Source of the DNA: Casp-actino8 sp965659595
GTDB taxonomy: Bacteria; Actinomycetota; Acidimicrobiia; Acidimicrobiales; Ilumatobacteraceae
Length of the DNA: 15,598 nucleotides
Direction of reading: 5' to 3'
Assembly (NCBI GenBank): GCA_965659595.1
Contig: CBFHWN010000050.1
Location: 1-15,598, forward strand
Shown here: piece after piece, positions 14,428-15,598 of the stretch
Numbering within the stretch: the first letter of the stretch is position 1
Layout: every line of letters starts with the position of its first letter
Translations under genes and position numbers: made by a program
Notes under the pieces: model-generated
Database searches by the model: none
Seen by the model: the letters and a program-made list of their open reading frames with translations, nothing else
What the model was told of the DNA's origin: nothing

Positions 14428-15598
14428 GCGGACTCTCCGTCGTGTTCGTGATCGTGCTGATGATCGCCTTCCGAATGTCCGACGACCGTATCGGAGTCGA
14501 GTGCATTGCCGCTCGCGTCGACGTACTCGACGTGGTGAACGAGCCAGTCGAGGGCTTTCGACTTGCCAATTTCGGCCGCCAATTCGACCAAGGCGTCATT
14601 GGCCACATAGGCCGCACGCACCTGATCGACCGACACCAAACGGGGCTTCTTCTTCGACCCGGACATCAGTTGCTGACGGATGGCATTTTCGTTGGTCCGC
14701 TGAGCAATCCCCGCCAACTCGCTCTCGACGTCGTCCTCGGCGGCCGCGAGTTCTTCGGCGGCCACGACGGCCCGAAGAGCCAGATCGACTTTGGCGGCCT
14801 TCACCGACTGCGGGCGAAAAGACTCGACGAAGTCTGCCGGCTCCTGGCCGGTGGCCTGAAGCCACTGTTCGAGGTTCATGCCCTGGGCACTGAACTGCTG
14901 CACGACGTTCTGGACCCGACGCTGAAGATCGGCCGACACCATCGACTCCGGGGGATCGATCTCGACCAGTTCGGCGAGACGGTCGGTGACCTTTTCGACA
15001 AGATTCTGACGAACCTGATCCCACCGGGCCTGATTCATTCGCTCACGGACTGCTTCACGCCACGAGGCGAGAGTATCGAATCCCTCGACATTGGCTGCGA
15101 CCCACTCGTCGTCGGCTTCGGGAAGAGACAACTCCTGGACCGCAGACACCTTCACCTTGAAATCGGCCGGTTCTTCGGTGCCGTTCGGCGTGTCGGTGAA
15201 CGAAAGTTCGGACCCGGTAGCTGCACCCGTCAACTGCTCGTCGAACGTCGGACACACCCAGTTCTTGCCGATCTCGTACGACCAGTCGTCGACAGCGAGC
15301 CCGACCACCGGTTCACCGTCGCGGGCACCCACCAGATCGACGGTCACGAAGTCTCCGACAGCTGCCGGACGATCGACGTCGACCAAGGTGCCGAGGCGTC
15401 GACGTTCCGCCGTCACGACCTCGTCGATATCGGAGTCGTCGACCTCGACCACGTCGATCTCGACACGCAAACCGGCGTAGCCCGGCACCGTCACGGTGGG
15501 ACGAATCTCACAGGTCGCAGTGAACGACACCGCCCCGGATTCCTGTCCCCCGATGATCTCGATATCGGGAGTGGCGATGATGTCGACATCGTTCTCGC
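14424..15598 (-). CDS. tig: Trigger factor, 5' end off the window
   Basis: Partial gene; 390 C-terminal residues are visible and the reading frame is open to the right edge. Trigger factor is the ribosome-bound chaperone for nascent chains. About 70-80 N-terminal residues, including the ribosome-binding signature, are missing. Visible parts are the end of the ribosome-binding domain (FTATCEIRPTVTVPGYAGLRVEI), a PPIase/FKBP-type domain (GDFVTVDLVGARDGEPVVGL to about FKVKVSAVQELSLPEADDEW), and the helical C-terminal chaperone domain (SMVSADLQRRVQNVVQQF, GMNLEQWLQATGQ, IGKSKALDWLVHHVEYVD). The PPIase domain diverges from the usual FxGxxDGxxFxGG pattern. The tail is His/Asp-rich (HSEGDHQHDHEHDGESA). 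An in-frame GTG at 15530 is internal, since coding continues upstream of it. It overlaps clpP by 4 nt. Confidence 0.96.
   Translation of the reverse strand, partial: ENDVDIIATPDIEIIGGQESGAVSFTATCEIRPTVTVPGYAGLRVEIDVVEVDDSDIDEVVTAERRRLGTLVDVDRPAAVGDFVTVDLVGARDGEPVVGLAVDDWSYEIGKNWVCPTFDEQLTGAATGSELSFTDTPNGTEEPADFKVKVSAVQELSLPEADDEWVAANVEGFDTLASWREAVRERMNQARWDQVRQNLVEKVTDRLAELVEIDPPESMVSADLQRRVQNVVQQFSAQGMNLEQWLQATGQEPADFVESFRPQSVKAAKVDLALRAVVAAEELAAAEDDVESELAGIAQRTNENAIRQQLMSGSKKKPRLVSVDQVRAAYVANDALVELAAEIGKSKALDWLVHHVEYVDASGNALDSDTVVGHSEGDHQHDHEHDGESA

Noticed and set aside
15528..15530. GTG as the start of trigger factor
   Set aside because: The frame stays open upstream with recognisable trigger factor sequence (DIIATPDIEI), so the gene extends off the window.

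Overview
The window is one continuous block of thirteen genes, all on the minus strand. Reading in the direction of transcription (right to left) they are: tig (5' end off the right edge), clpP, clpX, folC, ndk, mreB, mreC, mreD, mrdA (PBP2), rodA, a TIGR03960-type radical SAM protein, its TIGR03936/DUF2344 partner, and an RNase E/G gene whose 3' end runs off the left edge. Coding is very dense: most junctions overlap by 1-4 nt or are under 40 nt apart. The only sizeable gap is 114 nt between clpP and clpX. No stretch over 300 bases lacks a gene, and I saw no tRNA, rRNA, CRISPR array, insertion sequence, integrase or convincing rho-independent terminator.

The organism is probably a high-GC actinobacterium. 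The order folC-ndk-mreBCD-mrdA-rodA-radical SAM-DUF2344-rne, with tig-clpP-clpX upstream, follows the arrangement I know from Streptomyces. It differs in having a single clpP rather than a clpP1-clpP2 pair and no valS between clpX and folC. With the Thr/Ser-repeat linker in an exported protein, this makes me favour a deep-branching group such as Acidimicrobiia (Ilumatobacter-like). That placement is inference; no rRNA is present to test it.

Layout by role: 15598-12397 is proteostasis (trigger factor, ClpP peptidase, ClpX unfoldase). 12360-10649 is metabolism (FolC for folate polyglutamylation, Ndk for nucleoside triphosphates). 10637-4572 is the cell-elongation machinery (MreB filament, MreC and MreD scaffold, the PBP2 transpeptidase and the RodA glycosyltransferase). 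4537-1 holds the uncharacterised radical SAM pair and RNase E/G. The 4-nt stop/start overlaps indicate translational coupling within three subgroups: tig-clpP, mreC-mreD-mrdA-rodA, and radical SAM-DUF2344-rne.

I found no mobile or defence system. The points most worth a second look are: a roughly 100-residue Thr/Ser-rich insertion in MreC encoded by a trinucleotide-based minisatellite; a four-cysteine cluster just before the SxD motif of PBP2; the function-unknown radical SAM/DUF2344 pair physically coupled to RNase E; an 86-nt out-of-frame overlap at the start of rne; and inverted repeats in the clpP-clpX and rodA-radical SAM gaps.
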